From Tissierella sp. (GTDB lineage Bacteria > Bacillota > Clostridia > Tissierellales > Tissierellaceae), in NCBI GenBank assembly GCA_012735585.1, contig JAAYGX010000077.1:31998-95997 (forward strand): a DNA stretch of 64,000 nucleotides, in the 5' to 3' direction. The notes below the pieces were generated by a model that was given only the letters and a program-made list of their open reading frames with translations, was not told the DNA's origin and ran no database searches. The position numbers and the translations under genes were made by a program. This document shows positions 26,488 through 35,933 of the stretch, in pieces; within the stretch, counting starts at the first letter, position 1, and each line of letters begins with the position of its first letter.

Positions 26488-27705
26488 TTATTCCATGATT
26501 TTAGCTAGGAAATATCTATCTTTGCTTAAGTTTAACCCTGATAATATACTATTAATCTTAGATAATTTCATATCATTAGTGATAATAGCCATATCTTCAT
26601 CCTCACAAAGTACCTGGTTTGCAAGTTCTTTTAGTGTACCATTTGTCTCATTATTTATATATGAAACCCTTAGATAATATTTGCCTTTAATCTCTTCATT
26701 CAGATTTTTAAGAGATTCATCCTTAAGTGGATTTCCTTTTCTATAACTATTATTTCCTATATCCAGTACATCGTTTAATACCGCATTGGCAGTAGGAAGT
26801 TTTCCTGCACCTGGACCATAAAATTTTAATTCTCCAACATGATCTCCTTCAAAGGCAACTGAATTATAGGCCATATTAACATTGGCAAAATAGTTGTTAT
26901 TTTTTACAATTGTTGGTTGAACTATAGCAGTAAATCCATCTCCAAATTTTTTAGCTTCTGCTATTAGTTTTACAGTAGAATCCATTTTCTTTATATTTTT
27001 TATATCTAAAGAGTTAATACTGCCGATACCATATAATAATATATCTTCTTCTGTCACTTTTCCTTGTAATCCTAAAGTTGACAGTATTCTAAGTTTCCTT
27101 AAAGTGTCGTGGCCTTCAACATCTGCTGTTGGATCTGCCTCTGCATAGCCTAGTTCTTGTGCAACTTTAAGCACTTCTCTATAATCCTTGTCCTCATTTA
27201 TCATTCTAGTTAATATATAATTACATGTACCATTGAGTATTCCTTGTACCTTATTTATTTCATTTAATTCTATTTGCTCCCTTAAAGGCTTAATTACAGG
27301 TATACCTCCACCAACACTAGCCTCATATAGAAATGCTAGGTTCTTTTCAGCTGCTAAACTGGAAAACTCCCCCAAATATTTAGAAACTACAGCTTTATTT
27401 GCTGTGACGACGTGTTTACCCGCATTTAATCCTTCAATAATATATTTATATGAGGATTCTAAATCCCCAGTTACTTCAACTATTACATCTATTTCAGTAT
27501 CATTTAAAATATCTTCAAAGTCCTCCGTTAATGATATTTCTGATATATCAATATCTCTTTTTTTATTTAAATTATTTACCATTACCCTTTTTATATTGAT
27601 AGATTTACCGGTTGATTTTTTTATAGCGTCCTTTCTTTCGTTAATGATTTCAACTACACCTGTACCTACTGTTCCTAATCCTAATAATCCAATATTCAAC
27701 ACCAC
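26488..27705 (-). CDS. hom: Homoserine dehydrogenase
   Basis: 405 residues. NAD(P)-binding GLLGLGTVGTGVVEII at the N-terminus, VTANKAVVSKY, EASVGGGIPVIKPLRE, GILNGTCNYILTRM and GYAEADPTADVEGHD. The C-terminal about 60 residues form an ACT domain (YYLRVSYINNETNGTLKEL), the usual threonine-feedback site. It makes homoserine for Met/Thr synthesis. The start is GTG 27705 or the next GTG/TTG. Confidence 0.95.
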   Translation of the reverse strand: MVLNIGLLGLGTVGTGVVEIINERKDAIKKSTGKSINIKRVMVNNLNKKRDIDISEISLTEDFEDILNDTEIDVIVEVTGDLESSYKYIIEGLNAGKHVVTANKAVVSKYLGEFSSLAAEKNLAFLYEASVGGGIPVIKPLREQIELNEINKVQGILNGTCNYILTRMINEDKDYREVLKVAQELGYAEADPTADVEGHDTLRKLRILSTLGLQGKVTEEDILLYGIGSINSLDIKNIKKMDSTVKLIAEAKKFGDGFTAIVQPTIVKNNNYFANVNMAYNSVAFEGDHVGELKFYGPGAGKLPTANAVLNDVLDIGNNSYRKGNPLKDESLKNLNEEIKGKYYLRVSYINNETNGTLKELANQVLCEDEDMAIITNDMKLSKINSILSGLNLSKDRYFLAKIME

Positions 27706-27803
27706 TTCATCCCCTTAAATCGTTAAATTATTTAAATATTATATTACATTATCTATTAAAGTCCTAGTAAAATCAAGAGTAAAATAACATTATCCTATAA
27801 TAT

Positions 27804-27848
27804 AAAAAAGCCATCCTAAGATTTTTTCTTTACTTAGAATGACTTTTT
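27804..27848 (-). terminator. Terminator after glutaredoxin-like gene
   Basis: AAAAGTCATTCTAAG / CTTAGGATGGCTTTTTT hairpin on the - strand with a T6 tract. Confidence 0.75.
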
Positions 27849-27854
27849 GAAAGT

Positions 27855-28088
27855 CTACATATTATCCTTAAACCACTTTATAATATCATCTGATTCATAT
27901 AGTGGCTTACCATCAATTAAAAGCATAGGTACTTGATCTATACCACCTATTTCAATAAGATCTTTTTGATTTTTCGGATCTGCTTTTATATCCAGCATTT
28001 CTACTTCTATATTATTCCTATCCATATATTGCATTACCTTTTTACAAAATGGACAAGCTGGCATGTAATAAAATTTTAAGTCTTTCAT
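27855..28088 (-). CDS. Glutaredoxin family protein
   Basis: 77 residues. Thioredoxin-fold redox motif CPFCKK at residues 12-17, and a cis-Pro region with QVPMLLIDG. Similar short proteins act as NrdH-type or general thiol reductants; the partner reductase is not in the window. Start behind GAGGTGATTGA. Confidence 0.85.
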   Translation of the reverse strand: MKDLKFYYMPACPFCKKVMQYMDRNNIEVEMLDIKADPKNQKDLIEIGGIDQVPMLLIDGKPLYESDDIIKWFKDNM

Positions 28089-28190
28089 TCAATCACCTCA
28101 ACTTTATATTTGTGCAGCATTTATATAAGTATTGTTTCCTATCTACCCTATACCCTATGTAAATTATTTCAATCTTTCAAAATTTATTCC

Positions 28191-28219
28191 TTGCTATTCA
28201 TTTTAAACTGTGGTATGCT
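28191..28219 (+). promoter_or_regulatory. Promoter of cold-shock gene
   Basis: TTGCTA (28191-28196), 17-nt spacer, TATGCT (28214-28219). It would give a 5' UTR of about 130 nt, typical of cold-shock genes whose leaders act as RNA thermosensors. Confidence 0.6.
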
Positions 28220-28355
28220 TGAAGGGAACTTAAATAAAATGTAAAAGTAACTCATATATATTTCCATACGTACTGGAACATCCATACATGTGTAGAGATT
28301 TTATTAGTGGTTTATTACAATATGTTTAAGAAATAAAATTTTGGAGGTACACATA

Positions 28356-28553
28356 ATGAATGGTACAGTAAAATGGTTTAACGCAGAAAAAGGATTTGGA
28401 TTTATCACTACAGAAGAAGGAAATGACGTATTCGCTCACTTCTCACAAATCCAAAAAGACGGTTTCAAATCTTTAGAAGAAGGCCAAGAAGTTGAATTCG
28501 ACGTAGTTGAAGGACAAAAAGGTCTTCAAGCTGAAAACATCGTTGTAAGATAA
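28356..28553 (+). CDS. csp: Cold-shock protein (CspA family)
   Basis: 65 residues from the ATG at 28356 behind TTTGGAGGTAC. RNA-binding motifs RNP1 KGFGFIT and RNP2 VFAHFS are present in a single cold-shock domain, with VKWFNAEKG at the start. An RNA chaperone. Confidence 0.96.
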   Translation: MNGTVKWFNAEKGFGFITTEEGNDVFAHFSQIQKDGFKSLEEGQEVEFDVVEGQKGLQAENIVVR

Positions 28554-28573
28554 TTAAAATAGTAAATATTTTG

Positions 28574-28609
28574 CCCCTAGAATGTAATCATTCTAGGGGT
28601 TTTTATTTT
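28574..28609 (+). terminator. Terminator after cold-shock gene
   Basis: CCCCTAGAATG / CATTCTAGGGG around TAAT, followed by TTTTTATTTT. Confidence 0.9.
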
Positions 28610-28680
28610 GTCTCTTTTAATATTGGTTATGCTTTAATTTCCAATTCACCTAGATGTTCTCCATTTTTCTGCTCTAATTC

Positions 28681-28707
28681 TATAATTTTACCTCATTTTG
28701 CCGATAT
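28681..28707 (+). promoter_or_regulatory. Sigma-D-like promoter of second chemoreceptor gene
   Basis: TATA at 28681-28684, 15-nt spacer, GCCGATAT at 28700-28707. The -10 element is exact and the spacing matches; the -35 is one base off TAAA. TTTGCCGATATATA is shared with the promoter at 1005. Confidence 0.75.
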
Positions 28708-28763
28708 ATACATTTGGCAGCGATTTAATTCAAAGCAAAATTCATTATAAGGAGACATAATTT

Positions 28764-30812
28764 ATGAAATTCAAGTCAACAAAAAGAAGTATTAACACCA
28801 ATTCTATTAAGGTGAGATTATTGATTATACCAATAATTGTAGTAATGTTAATTATATCGGGAATAGGGGTAATCTCTACTTTCAATACAAGGACAAGTCT
28901 ACTCAATGAAATGAGTGCAAATGGCTTATTCATATTAGAAGAATTTATCGGTAGAATTAAGGATAATTCACAATCCTTAGAGTTAATAAACCATAGTATG
29001 GAAGAAAATATCAGATCTGGAGTTCGATCTACCTTCAGACTACAAGATGAATTAAGTAGTACAAGAATAACAGAATTAGCAGAAGATTTGGGAGTAAGTG
29101 AAATAAACGTTTTTAACTCTGAAGGTGTAATATTATATTCAAATATCCCTGCTTACATTGGTTTGAAGCCTACTTCCGAAGATACTATACATAGCTTTTT
29201 TACAAATGATGACAAGGAAATGATGGAAGATATTAGGCTAGATCCAAGATCCAATACCTACAATAAATACGGAATTATAAGAAATTCAGATGGTACTAGT
29301 ATACAAGTGGGAATTGATCCTGATTACCTTAGTAATTTAACAGAAGAATTTAGTTATCAAAGACTGATAGAGGACTTAGCTTCAAATGAGAAAGTTGTCT
29401 ATGCACTTTTTACAGATACAAACCTACAGGTTAGCGCCCATAGTATAAAAGACCGTATCGGCCTAGACCTTTCCCAAGACGAAGGAACTATTGCAGCAAT
29501 TGTAAATGGCGTACCTTATACATCAGAGTATGAGTTTGGGGACGAAAAAATCCCAGTTTATGATATAGTACATCCAGTAGTTATAGATGGCGAGCTTTTG
29601 GGAGCAGTAAATATTGGGTTTTCTATGGAAAACACTAATGCCGCCATAAGTAGAAATATGCTTGTTGTTTATACCACTGGTGCAATTTCAGTTTTATTGT
29701 TAGGTTTTATTTTGTTTTCTACATCTAATTATGCTATAAAAACCATAAATCAACTAAAAGTGATTATGAACTTTATGGCGTCAGGAGACTTTAGTAAGGA
29801 CGTACCTGAAGATTTAATTACTAAAAAAGATGAATTTGGAGAGATATCTCAGTCAGTTGCTGTTATGCAAGACTCCATAAGAAATATTATTAGAGGAGTC
29901 TTAGATAAGTCCCAAATAGTAGCTGCTCATTCTGAAGAGTTAACAGCCACTACCCAACAATCTACCCTGGCTGCCGAAGAAGTATCTCGATCCATTGAAG
30001 GAATAGCTCATGGTGCCAGTGAACAAGCACGAGAAACAGAGCAAGGATTTGAATCAGTTGTAGAGCTTGGAGATGCAGTTGTTAAAAATATAAACTACAT
30101 ACAACAATTAAATAAGTCAACTGAAAAAGTAAATCAACTTAAAAATGAAGGTGTTGATCTGATTGAAGATCTTGTAGAAAAAACTAATATAAGTAACCAA
30201 TCGGCTAAAGAAATTAAAGAAGTAATTAATAATACCAACCAAAGCGCAAATAAAATCGTGACAGCCAGTGAGATGATTAAAAGTATTGCAGAGCAAACAA
30301 ATCTATTGGCTTTAAACGCAGCTATTGAAGCTGCTAGAGCTGGAGAATCTGGCAAAGGATTTGCTGTAGTTGCAGATGAAATTCGAAAACTTGCTGAAGA
30401 ATCTAATAAATTTACAGAAGAAATCAGCCTCATAATTAACGACCTTACAGACAAAACATCTAAGGCAGTAGAAATTATGGAGGAAGTAGAAAAGATAGAA
30501 GCTTCCCAAAATACAAGTGTAAACATGACTAGTAATAAATTTGATGGCATTGCTGAATCCATAGAAGAGATGAGACAAGCAATATATACAGTCAGTGAAT
30601 CCAGTAATGAAATGGGACTTCAAAAGGAGAAAATTACTAGAATTATAGAAAATCTTTCAGCTATATCAGAAGAAAATGCTGCAGGCAGTCAAGAAGCATC
30701 GGCATCTGTAGAAGAACAAACGGCTGCTATGATAGAAATCTCTAACTCAAGTGAAGAACTAGCAAATATAGCTGAAGAACTAAACAATCAAGTAGAAAAA
30801 TTTATAATATAG
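28764..30812 (+). CDS. Methyl-accepting chemotaxis protein (Cache sensor), paralogue
   Basis: 682 residues, AAGGAGACA before the ATG. TM1 about 16-41, a Cache-like extracellular sensor about 45-300, TM2 about 301-322, HAMP, then the signalling domain with the same [19 protein letters not shown] tip as the receptor at 1082-3220. The two are near-identical in the signalling half and diverge in the sensor, consistent with duplication and ligand change. It lacks the lysine-rich N-terminal tail of the other copy. Confidence 0.93.
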   Translation: MKFKSTKRSINTNSIKVRLLIIPIIVVMLIISGIGVISTFNTRTSLLNEMSANGLFILEEFIGRIKDNSQSLELINHSMEENIRSGVRSTFRLQDELSSTRITELAEDLGVSEINVFNSEGVILYSNIPAYIGLKPTSEDTIHSFFTNDDKEMMEDIRLDPRSNTYNKYGIIRNSDGTSIQVGIDPDYLSNLTEEFSYQRLIEDLASNEKVVYALFTDTNLQVSAHSIKDRIGLDLSQDEGTIAAIVNGVPYTSEYEFGDEKIPVYDIVHPVVIDGELLGAVNIGFSMENTNAAISRNMLVVYTTGAISVLLLGFILFSTSNYAIKTINQLKVIMNFMASGDFSKDVPEDLITKKDEFGEISQSVAVMQDSIRNIIRGVLDKSQIVAAHSEELTATTQQSTLAAEEVSRSIEGIAHGASEQARETEQGFESVVELGDAVVKNINYIQQLNKSTEKVNQLKNEGVDLIEDLVEKTNISNQSAKEIKEVINNTNQSANKIVTASEMIKSIAEQTNLLALNAAIEAARAGESGKGFAVVADEIRKLAEESNKFTEEISLIINDLTDKTSKAVEIMEEVEKIEASQNTSVNMTSNKFDGIAESIEEMRQAIYTVSESSNEMGLQKEKITRIIENLSAISEENAAGSQEASASVEEQTAAMIEISNSSEELANIAEELNNQVEKFII

Positions 30813-30893
30813 AACAACGCCACTTTTAAGGCCTTGTCCTAGACAATCAAAAGTCTATGATAATATCTTCCACCATAGAATGAATAAACTACT

Positions 30894-30926
30894 AACCCCT
30901 AGAGCTGTTAAACTCTAGGGGTTTTT
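30894..30926. terminator. Bidirectional terminator after chemoreceptor gene
   Basis: AACCCCTAGAG / CTCTAGGGGTT around CTGTTAAA with T5. It lies between convergent genes; the arm resembles that of the terminator at 28574. Confidence 0.85.
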
Positions 30927-30931
30927 ATGTC

Positions 30932-31129
30932 CTAATCCCATAATCCTAACCATTTCTTATCTTTCTCTTCCTTTAGAATCTTGGTTTCTTCGTGATTGAT
31001 TTGTATCTCTACGATATCTCCTTCTTTAGCACCTTCTGGTACTAATTCTATAGGCATATCAATGAAGCTTTTGTCTTCCAACTCTACAACTGCAAATTCT
31101 CCTTCAAAACGATCAATGATAATTCTCAA
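30932..31129 (-). CDS. DUF3006 family protein
   Basis: 65 residues from the TTG at 31129, which has AGAGGTG six bases upstream and suits the family start (RIIIDRFEGEFAVVE). Small acidic beta-rich protein. DUF3006 genes commonly follow ComEC-like metallo-beta-lactamase genes, as here; function unknown. The ribosome site lies inside the end of the upstream gene, so translation may be coupled. Confidence 0.75.
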   Translation of the reverse strand: MRIIIDRFEGEFAVVELEDKSFIDMPIELVPEGAKEGDIVEIQINHEETKILKEEKDKKWLGLWD

Positions 31130-31154
31130 AGTATACACCTCTGTTCTTCTAATC

Positions 31155-32423
31155 TTAGTCTTCAAATAGGCTTATTAAGTTGCCATTATTATCATATAGC
31201 TCTGCAGGGTCCGATTGACTATTACTCCAAATTCCACCGCCACTTTCCCAGATAAAGTCAACTAAATCTCTAGAATCATATCCTCCAACATCTATACTTG
31301 AACCAGCCCTAAGGATGTAACTAGGAAAAATAAATTCCTGATTTCCTCTAACTGATACCAACTTCCATCCACTTATATCTACATCTTCATCACCATTATT
31401 TTTTATAGTAACAAATTCAGCTATTTTATCCAGTTCACTTATGACTATCTCATTAGAATCTGACTTAGGCCGATTAACATCAGGGTTAATATCAAGATCA
31501 GTATCAATATTTGTATCAATATTACCATCTAACTCAGTCTGGATAGATAAATTCTCCCCATCAGAAGTTATGATTATAGTACCTTGGGTATCTGTACGGA
31601 AAATCTTAATATTTGCTTTCGTAAGTTTAGCCATGACCTCTCTATGGGGATGCCCATAGGAATTATCTAAACCACTGGATATTACGCCATACTTAGGATT
31701 TATCGCTTCTAAAAACTCATCGGTTGTAGAACTATTACTTCCATGATGTGGTATTTTAAGTACGTCTGATTTTAAATTACTTTTATTAAAAACATCTAGC
31801 ATCTCATATTCTGATATACTTTCTGCATCTGCAGTAAATATGAAACTATTATCGCCATAGACCAGTCTAGTAGCTATTGAGTAGTCATTTAAACTTGTAT
31901 ATTCTTCACTATTTGGTGCTAATATGGTAAATTCAGCATCTCCTAAGGCATATTTAGTCCTGACAGCGGGAGTTGTAATCCTTAGATCATTGGCTGCCAC
32001 CGCTTCCATTACTTCTTCAAAGGTCCTTGTGGTAGATGTTACCTTTGGCATCAATAGTGTCTTTATAGGGAAATTATTGATTATATCGTCTAGTCCCCCA
32101 ATATGGTCTGCGTGTGGATGAGTACCTATTACATAATCCAGGCTTTCAACCCCTTGATTTTTAAGATAATCTACTAAAAATTCACCATCTCCATTATTTC
32201 CTGCATCGATTAACATATTACTAGATGAATCAAAATTTATCTCTTGAATAAGAACTGCATCTGCCTGTCCTACATCAATAAAGTGAACTCTCAGTTGACC
32301 ATCTACTTGGATCTGGTCCACCTGGCTACCTTCAATTAACTGGCTACATCCTGATAGTACCACCATACTTATAATTAGTGATAGTATTATATATTTACTA
32401 AATCTCTTACTTAAATTTTTCAT
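31155..32423 (-). CDS. Lipoprotein with ComEC-like metallo-beta-lactamase and lamin-tail domains
   Basis: 422 residues. Lipobox VVLSGC at about 22-27. Residues 40-300 are a metallo-beta-lactamase fold like the ComEC/Rec2 C-terminal domain: FIDVGQADAVLIQ, THPHADHIGGLDD (metal ligands), PHHGSNSSTT and SSGLDNSYGHPH. A linker rich in Asp and Asn with repeats (NIDTNIDTDLDINPD) follows, then a lamin-tail-like domain (about 325-422; ISELDKIAEFVTIKNNGDEDVDISGWKL split at two strands). Likely a surface-anchored nuclease or phosphodiesterase. It is not a DNA-uptake channel because it has no ComEC membrane domain. Confidence 0.85.
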   Translation of the reverse strand: MKNLSKRFSKYIILSLIISMVVLSGCSQLIEGSQVDQIQVDGQLRVHFIDVGQADAVLIQEINFDSSSNMLIDAGNNGDGEFLVDYLKNQGVESLDYVIGTHPHADHIGGLDDIINNFPIKTLLMPKVTSTTRTFEEVMEAVAANDLRITTPAVRTKYALGDAEFTILAPNSEEYTSLNDYSIATRLVYGDNSFIFTADAESISEYEMLDVFNKSNLKSDVLKIPHHGSNSSTTDEFLEAINPKYGVISSGLDNSYGHPHREVMAKLTKANIKIFRTDTQGTIIITSDGENLSIQTELDGNIDTNIDTDLDINPDVNRPKSDSNEIVISELDKIAEFVTIKNNGDEDVDISGWKLVSVRGNQEFIFPSYILRAGSSIDVGGYDSRDLVDFIWESGGGIWSNSQSDPAELYDNNGNLISLFED

Positions 32424-32447
32424 TATCGTCTCCTTCCTTGTTGTATC

Positions 32448-34430
32448 TTATAGCAAAATAACCAATAAAAGTATTGCCACCAAACCTATGGTGAATTGTA
32501 ATAGGCTAGAGGCCATTGTATTGGGCATTATAGCCTCCAATAATCTTAGTAGTTTGTTTGGTTCTTTTTCTTCGTCATGTATACTTAAATGCCTGGTATA
32601 TAAATTATCCACCACTTTAAATATACCTAATTCAACATATGCTATACGTTCAACTAAATTTCCCAAATTGTTGGCTATAAAACCTCCTATATTCGGTAGT
32701 ATGTCGCTTAGTATAGGTTTGTATATACCTTCCTCTAGATTCAGATTTTTCGGCCAAGGATTAATGTATTCTAAATCATCATCCCCATTTCCTTCCATTA
32801 AAAAATTTCTAATTACTAAGAAATATACGATGATACCTATACTTATGGATATTACAGCACCTTTTACATTGATCCAGGAAAAGTAATGGACTTCATGGGA
32901 CGGATCATGTCCAAAGAAAAACTCCTGCCCCAGTTTTCCAATGCTATCCATTATACTTGGAAATGTTCCCAGAACAAATAGTAATATTGCAGGAACTATT
33001 AGGCCAACTGTAGATAGCCTTGTCATATATCTACCATTAAAAGAGTCATTTACATCTTGGGTATCTGGGTTCTTATCAATAAATAATACTACAAATAGTT
33101 TTATCATATAGGCAGTAGTAAGGCCTCCTGTCAACATAAACAGTCCTTCTGCAAATTGAAAAAACCTTACTTCCATGTTGTATTCTGTAAACATCCATAT
33201 ATGCTCTACTATACTTTCATGAAGCAATGTCTTACTAATAAATCCACTCCAAAATGGCATACCTATAAGACTTAGTCCGCCCATGGAGAATATAAATAAA
33301 AATAAAGGCTTACCTCTTCCAAATCCTCTGATTTTATTTAAGTTCAAATCATGTAGATTCATATAGACTACACCTGCTGCCATAAACAGTACCAGCTTTA
33401 TAAGGGAATGGTTGACCATATGTAATAATGCCCCCCTTATGGCTAGAGCATTATGCTCTCCTAAGATTCCCTCCATGGCTAGTCCTACAAGGATAAATCC
33501 TATTTGAGATACAGATGAATATGCTAGGATCCTTTTTATATCTATAGAAAATAGTGCAAAAAAAGCTCCTATAAACATGGTTATAAGGCCAAAAACCATA
33601 ATACCCTTACCCCATACTTCATCATATAAGAATAGATTGGAGCTTATAACTGCTGCACCAAAGATACCAGTTTTAGTAAGAATCCCTGATAATAAGGCTG
33701 ATGCTGGTGCTGGTGCACTTGGATGGGCATTGGGAAGCCAAATATGTATGGGAAACATCCCTGCCTTTGATCCAAATCCAACCATCATCAAGATCGCCGC
33801 AGTATAAATAGATCTTATATCACCATTAAAATCTTCCATTACTTGACTTATTTCAAGAAAATGGGTGGTTCCTAAATGATGTTGTATCAGCATTATACCT
33901 ATTAGCATTACCATTCCACCTATTAGGGATACAGCTATATAGGTATCTGCTGATTTTATGGATTTAACTTTTTCATCGTGTATCACCATTACGTAAGAGG
34001 CAAAGCTCATTATTTCAAACATAATAAATGTAGTTATAAAATCTACAGAAAACAATACTCCCAATGTAGCACCAAGGGTGATAAGCATAAAGAGATAATA
34101 TCTATTTCTGTTTCTATAACTTTTAAAGTACTCTACTGAAAAAATAGTGGTGCCAAGCCACATAAATATGGTTATAATCCCATATATAAATCTAAATCCG
34201 TCTAAGGTAAATTCAAGCCCTAGTCCTGCAAAGTCAACCCAAGTAACAGAGGTTTCTAAGTTATTTGTAATATAGGGAAAAAACCCTATAATGACGATAA
34301 ACTCCATTAGGGTTATTAGTATTGCAAAATAATCTCGTGCTCTTTTATTGAATCTACCAATGATATAAGATAAAATACCTCCAACCATTGGGAAAAAAAC
34401 TAGAAATAATAAAGTAAAATTTCCTTCCAT
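32448..34430 (-). CDS. NuoL/MrpA-like proton-translocating subunit
   Basis: 660 residues with about 15 membrane helices. The ion-channel motifs are FEIMSFASYV (TM5 Glu), GSKAGMFPIHIWLPNAHPSAPAPASALLSG (TM7 Lys; quoted as two parts of the same helix pair) and HMVNHSLIKLVLFMAAG. The C-terminal 110 residues form an amphipathic extension. It is the last and largest of four antiporter-like subunits in this operon, and lacks the DUF4040/MrpB region fused in classical MrpA. Confidence 0.88.
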   Translation of the reverse strand: MEGNFTLLFLVFFPMVGGILSYIIGRFNKRARDYFAILITLMEFIVIIGFFPYITNNLETSVTWVDFAGLGLEFTLDGFRFIYGIITIFMWLGTTIFSVEYFKSYRNRNRYYLFMLITLGATLGVLFSVDFITTFIMFEIMSFASYVMVIHDEKVKSIKSADTYIAVSLIGGMVMLIGIMLIQHHLGTTHFLEISQVMEDFNGDIRSIYTAAILMMVGFGSKAGMFPIHIWLPNAHPSAPAPASALLSGILTKTGIFGAAVISSNLFLYDEVWGKGIMVFGLITMFIGAFFALFSIDIKRILAYSSVSQIGFILVGLAMEGILGEHNALAIRGALLHMVNHSLIKLVLFMAAGVVYMNLHDLNLNKIRGFGRGKPLFLFIFSMGGLSLIGMPFWSGFISKTLLHESIVEHIWMFTEYNMEVRFFQFAEGLFMLTGGLTTAYMIKLFVVLFIDKNPDTQDVNDSFNGRYMTRLSTVGLIVPAILLFVLGTFPSIMDSIGKLGQEFFFGHDPSHEVHYFSWINVKGAVISISIGIIVYFLVIRNFLMEGNGDDDLEYINPWPKNLNLEEGIYKPILSDILPNIGGFIANNLGNLVERIAYVELGIFKVVDNLYTRHLSIHDEEKEPNKLLRLLEAIMPNTMASSLLQFTIGLVAILLLVILL

Positions 34431-34442
34431 TTCCTACACCTC

Positions 34443-35921
34443 CTAAAGAATACTTAAAGCTATATTATTAAATAATACTATGAGGAAGTTAGGAAATATC
34501 CCCAATAGAACTACAACTACGGTCAAAATAATCAGTGGTATGGTCATAAATTTTGTAGGTTCATAACTAATTCGTATATTATAGTTATAATCTTGTCCTG
34601 GGAAGAAAGCATCTACAAATATAGGTATTAAATATCCTCCTGTTAATAGTGCTGATACTATCAGGGTAACCACCCCTACCACACCTAAGGTATAATTGGT
34701 AAATCCAAGTCCGCCTAGACCTAGATACCATTTACTAATAAACCCACTTAAGGGTGGTATACCTATTAATGCCAATGATGCTATGGTAAAGGTCCACATA
34801 GTAATAGGCATCTGCTTTCCTATTCCCTTTAATTCATGTGTATAGTATTTGTCTGCCTTATAAATAATGGCTCCCGCACCAAGAAATAATATATTCTTAA
34901 GTATGGCATGGAAGGTCATATGACTTAAGGCCCCAATGAATCCTTCTCTACTAAGTAGAGCAATACCAAATAGAATATAGGAAACCTGACTTACTGATGA
35001 AAAGGCAAGCCTCTTCTTCAACTCCTTGGTCCTAAAAGCTAACATAGATCCCATAAATATGGTAAAAATTGACAGAATAAGGATTGTGGTTTGAACCCAA
35101 CTTCCTCTAATTGTATTTGCACCATAGACATAAAATGTAAATCTAATGATACCCAGTACCCCTGCCTTAGTTATGATTCCCGAAAGAATCCCTGATGCAG
35201 GTGCTGGTGCTACTGGATGTGCATTTGGTAGCCATGCGTGTAGTGGATACATGCCAGCCTTTGACCCAAATCCAATAAAGGTTAATAGATATATAATTAA
35301 AGTGATATTATTGTTTATTATATCAGGATTTAATATCCCTCCTGACCTAAATTCAGTATCTACTCCATGATAATATGTAAAAATTATTCCTATTAATACT
35401 AAGGCAGCCCCTGAAAATGAATATGCTAGGTACTTGATTCCAGCTTTCATACTATCTTTAGTCTTTGAATGTATCACCAATGGGAATGTAAACAATGTCA
35501 TAAACTCATAAAAAAGATAATAGGTAAACATATTTCCTGCAAAACCTAAACCTAGGACTAATCCATAGGAAATAGATAAAAACATATAGAAACTTTTCAC
35601 ATTTTTTTCATCACTCATATACTCAAAAGAGTAAAATGTAACCAAGATCCAAATAAAAGTGGTTAATATAGTAAAAAATTTGGTTATTTCATCTGTATAT
35701 AATCTAATGGATAATATATTGTTAAGACCAATGACACCTAAGCTATGATTTTCCATCATAAATAATCCTATTAATATGAACATATTTATTATAGGCATGG
35801 ATGCTGTTAGTCTATGTATTTTTCTAATACCATATTTTCTAATATCATGTTCTTTGATGACTAGTCCTATTATTATGGGGAAAATAATTGGGACTAATAG
35901 TAGTATATTTCCTTTCATCAC
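34443..35921 (-). CDS. NuoM/MrpD-like proton-translocating subunit
   Basis: 492 residues, about 14 helices. Motifs: FYEFMTLFTF (Glu), GSKAGMYPLHAWLPNAHP (Lys) and HMTFHAILKNILFLGAGAI. Its NAHPVAPAPAS signature groups it with the 660-residue subunit rather than with the two DAHGSA subunits upstream. It probably forms one ion path of the complex. Confidence 0.88.
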   Translation of the reverse strand: MMKGNILLLVPIIFPIIIGLVIKEHDIRKYGIRKIHRLTASMPIINMFILIGLFMMENHSLGVIGLNNILSIRLYTDEITKFFTILTTFIWILVTFYSFEYMSDEKNVKSFYMFLSISYGLVLGLGFAGNMFTYYLFYEFMTLFTFPLVIHSKTKDSMKAGIKYLAYSFSGAALVLIGIIFTYYHGVDTEFRSGGILNPDIINNNITLIIYLLTFIGFGSKAGMYPLHAWLPNAHPVAPAPASGILSGIITKAGVLGIIRFTFYVYGANTIRGSWVQTTILILSIFTIFMGSMLAFRTKELKKRLAFSSVSQVSYILFGIALLSREGFIGALSHMTFHAILKNILFLGAGAIIYKADKYYTHELKGIGKQMPITMWTFTIASLALIGIPPLSGFISKWYLGLGGLGFTNYTLGVVGVVTLIVSALLTGGYLIPIFVDAFFPGQDYNYNIRISYEPTKFMTIPLIILTVVVVLLGIFPNFLIVLFNNIALSIL

Positions 35922-35933
35922 TTCACCTCTAGC

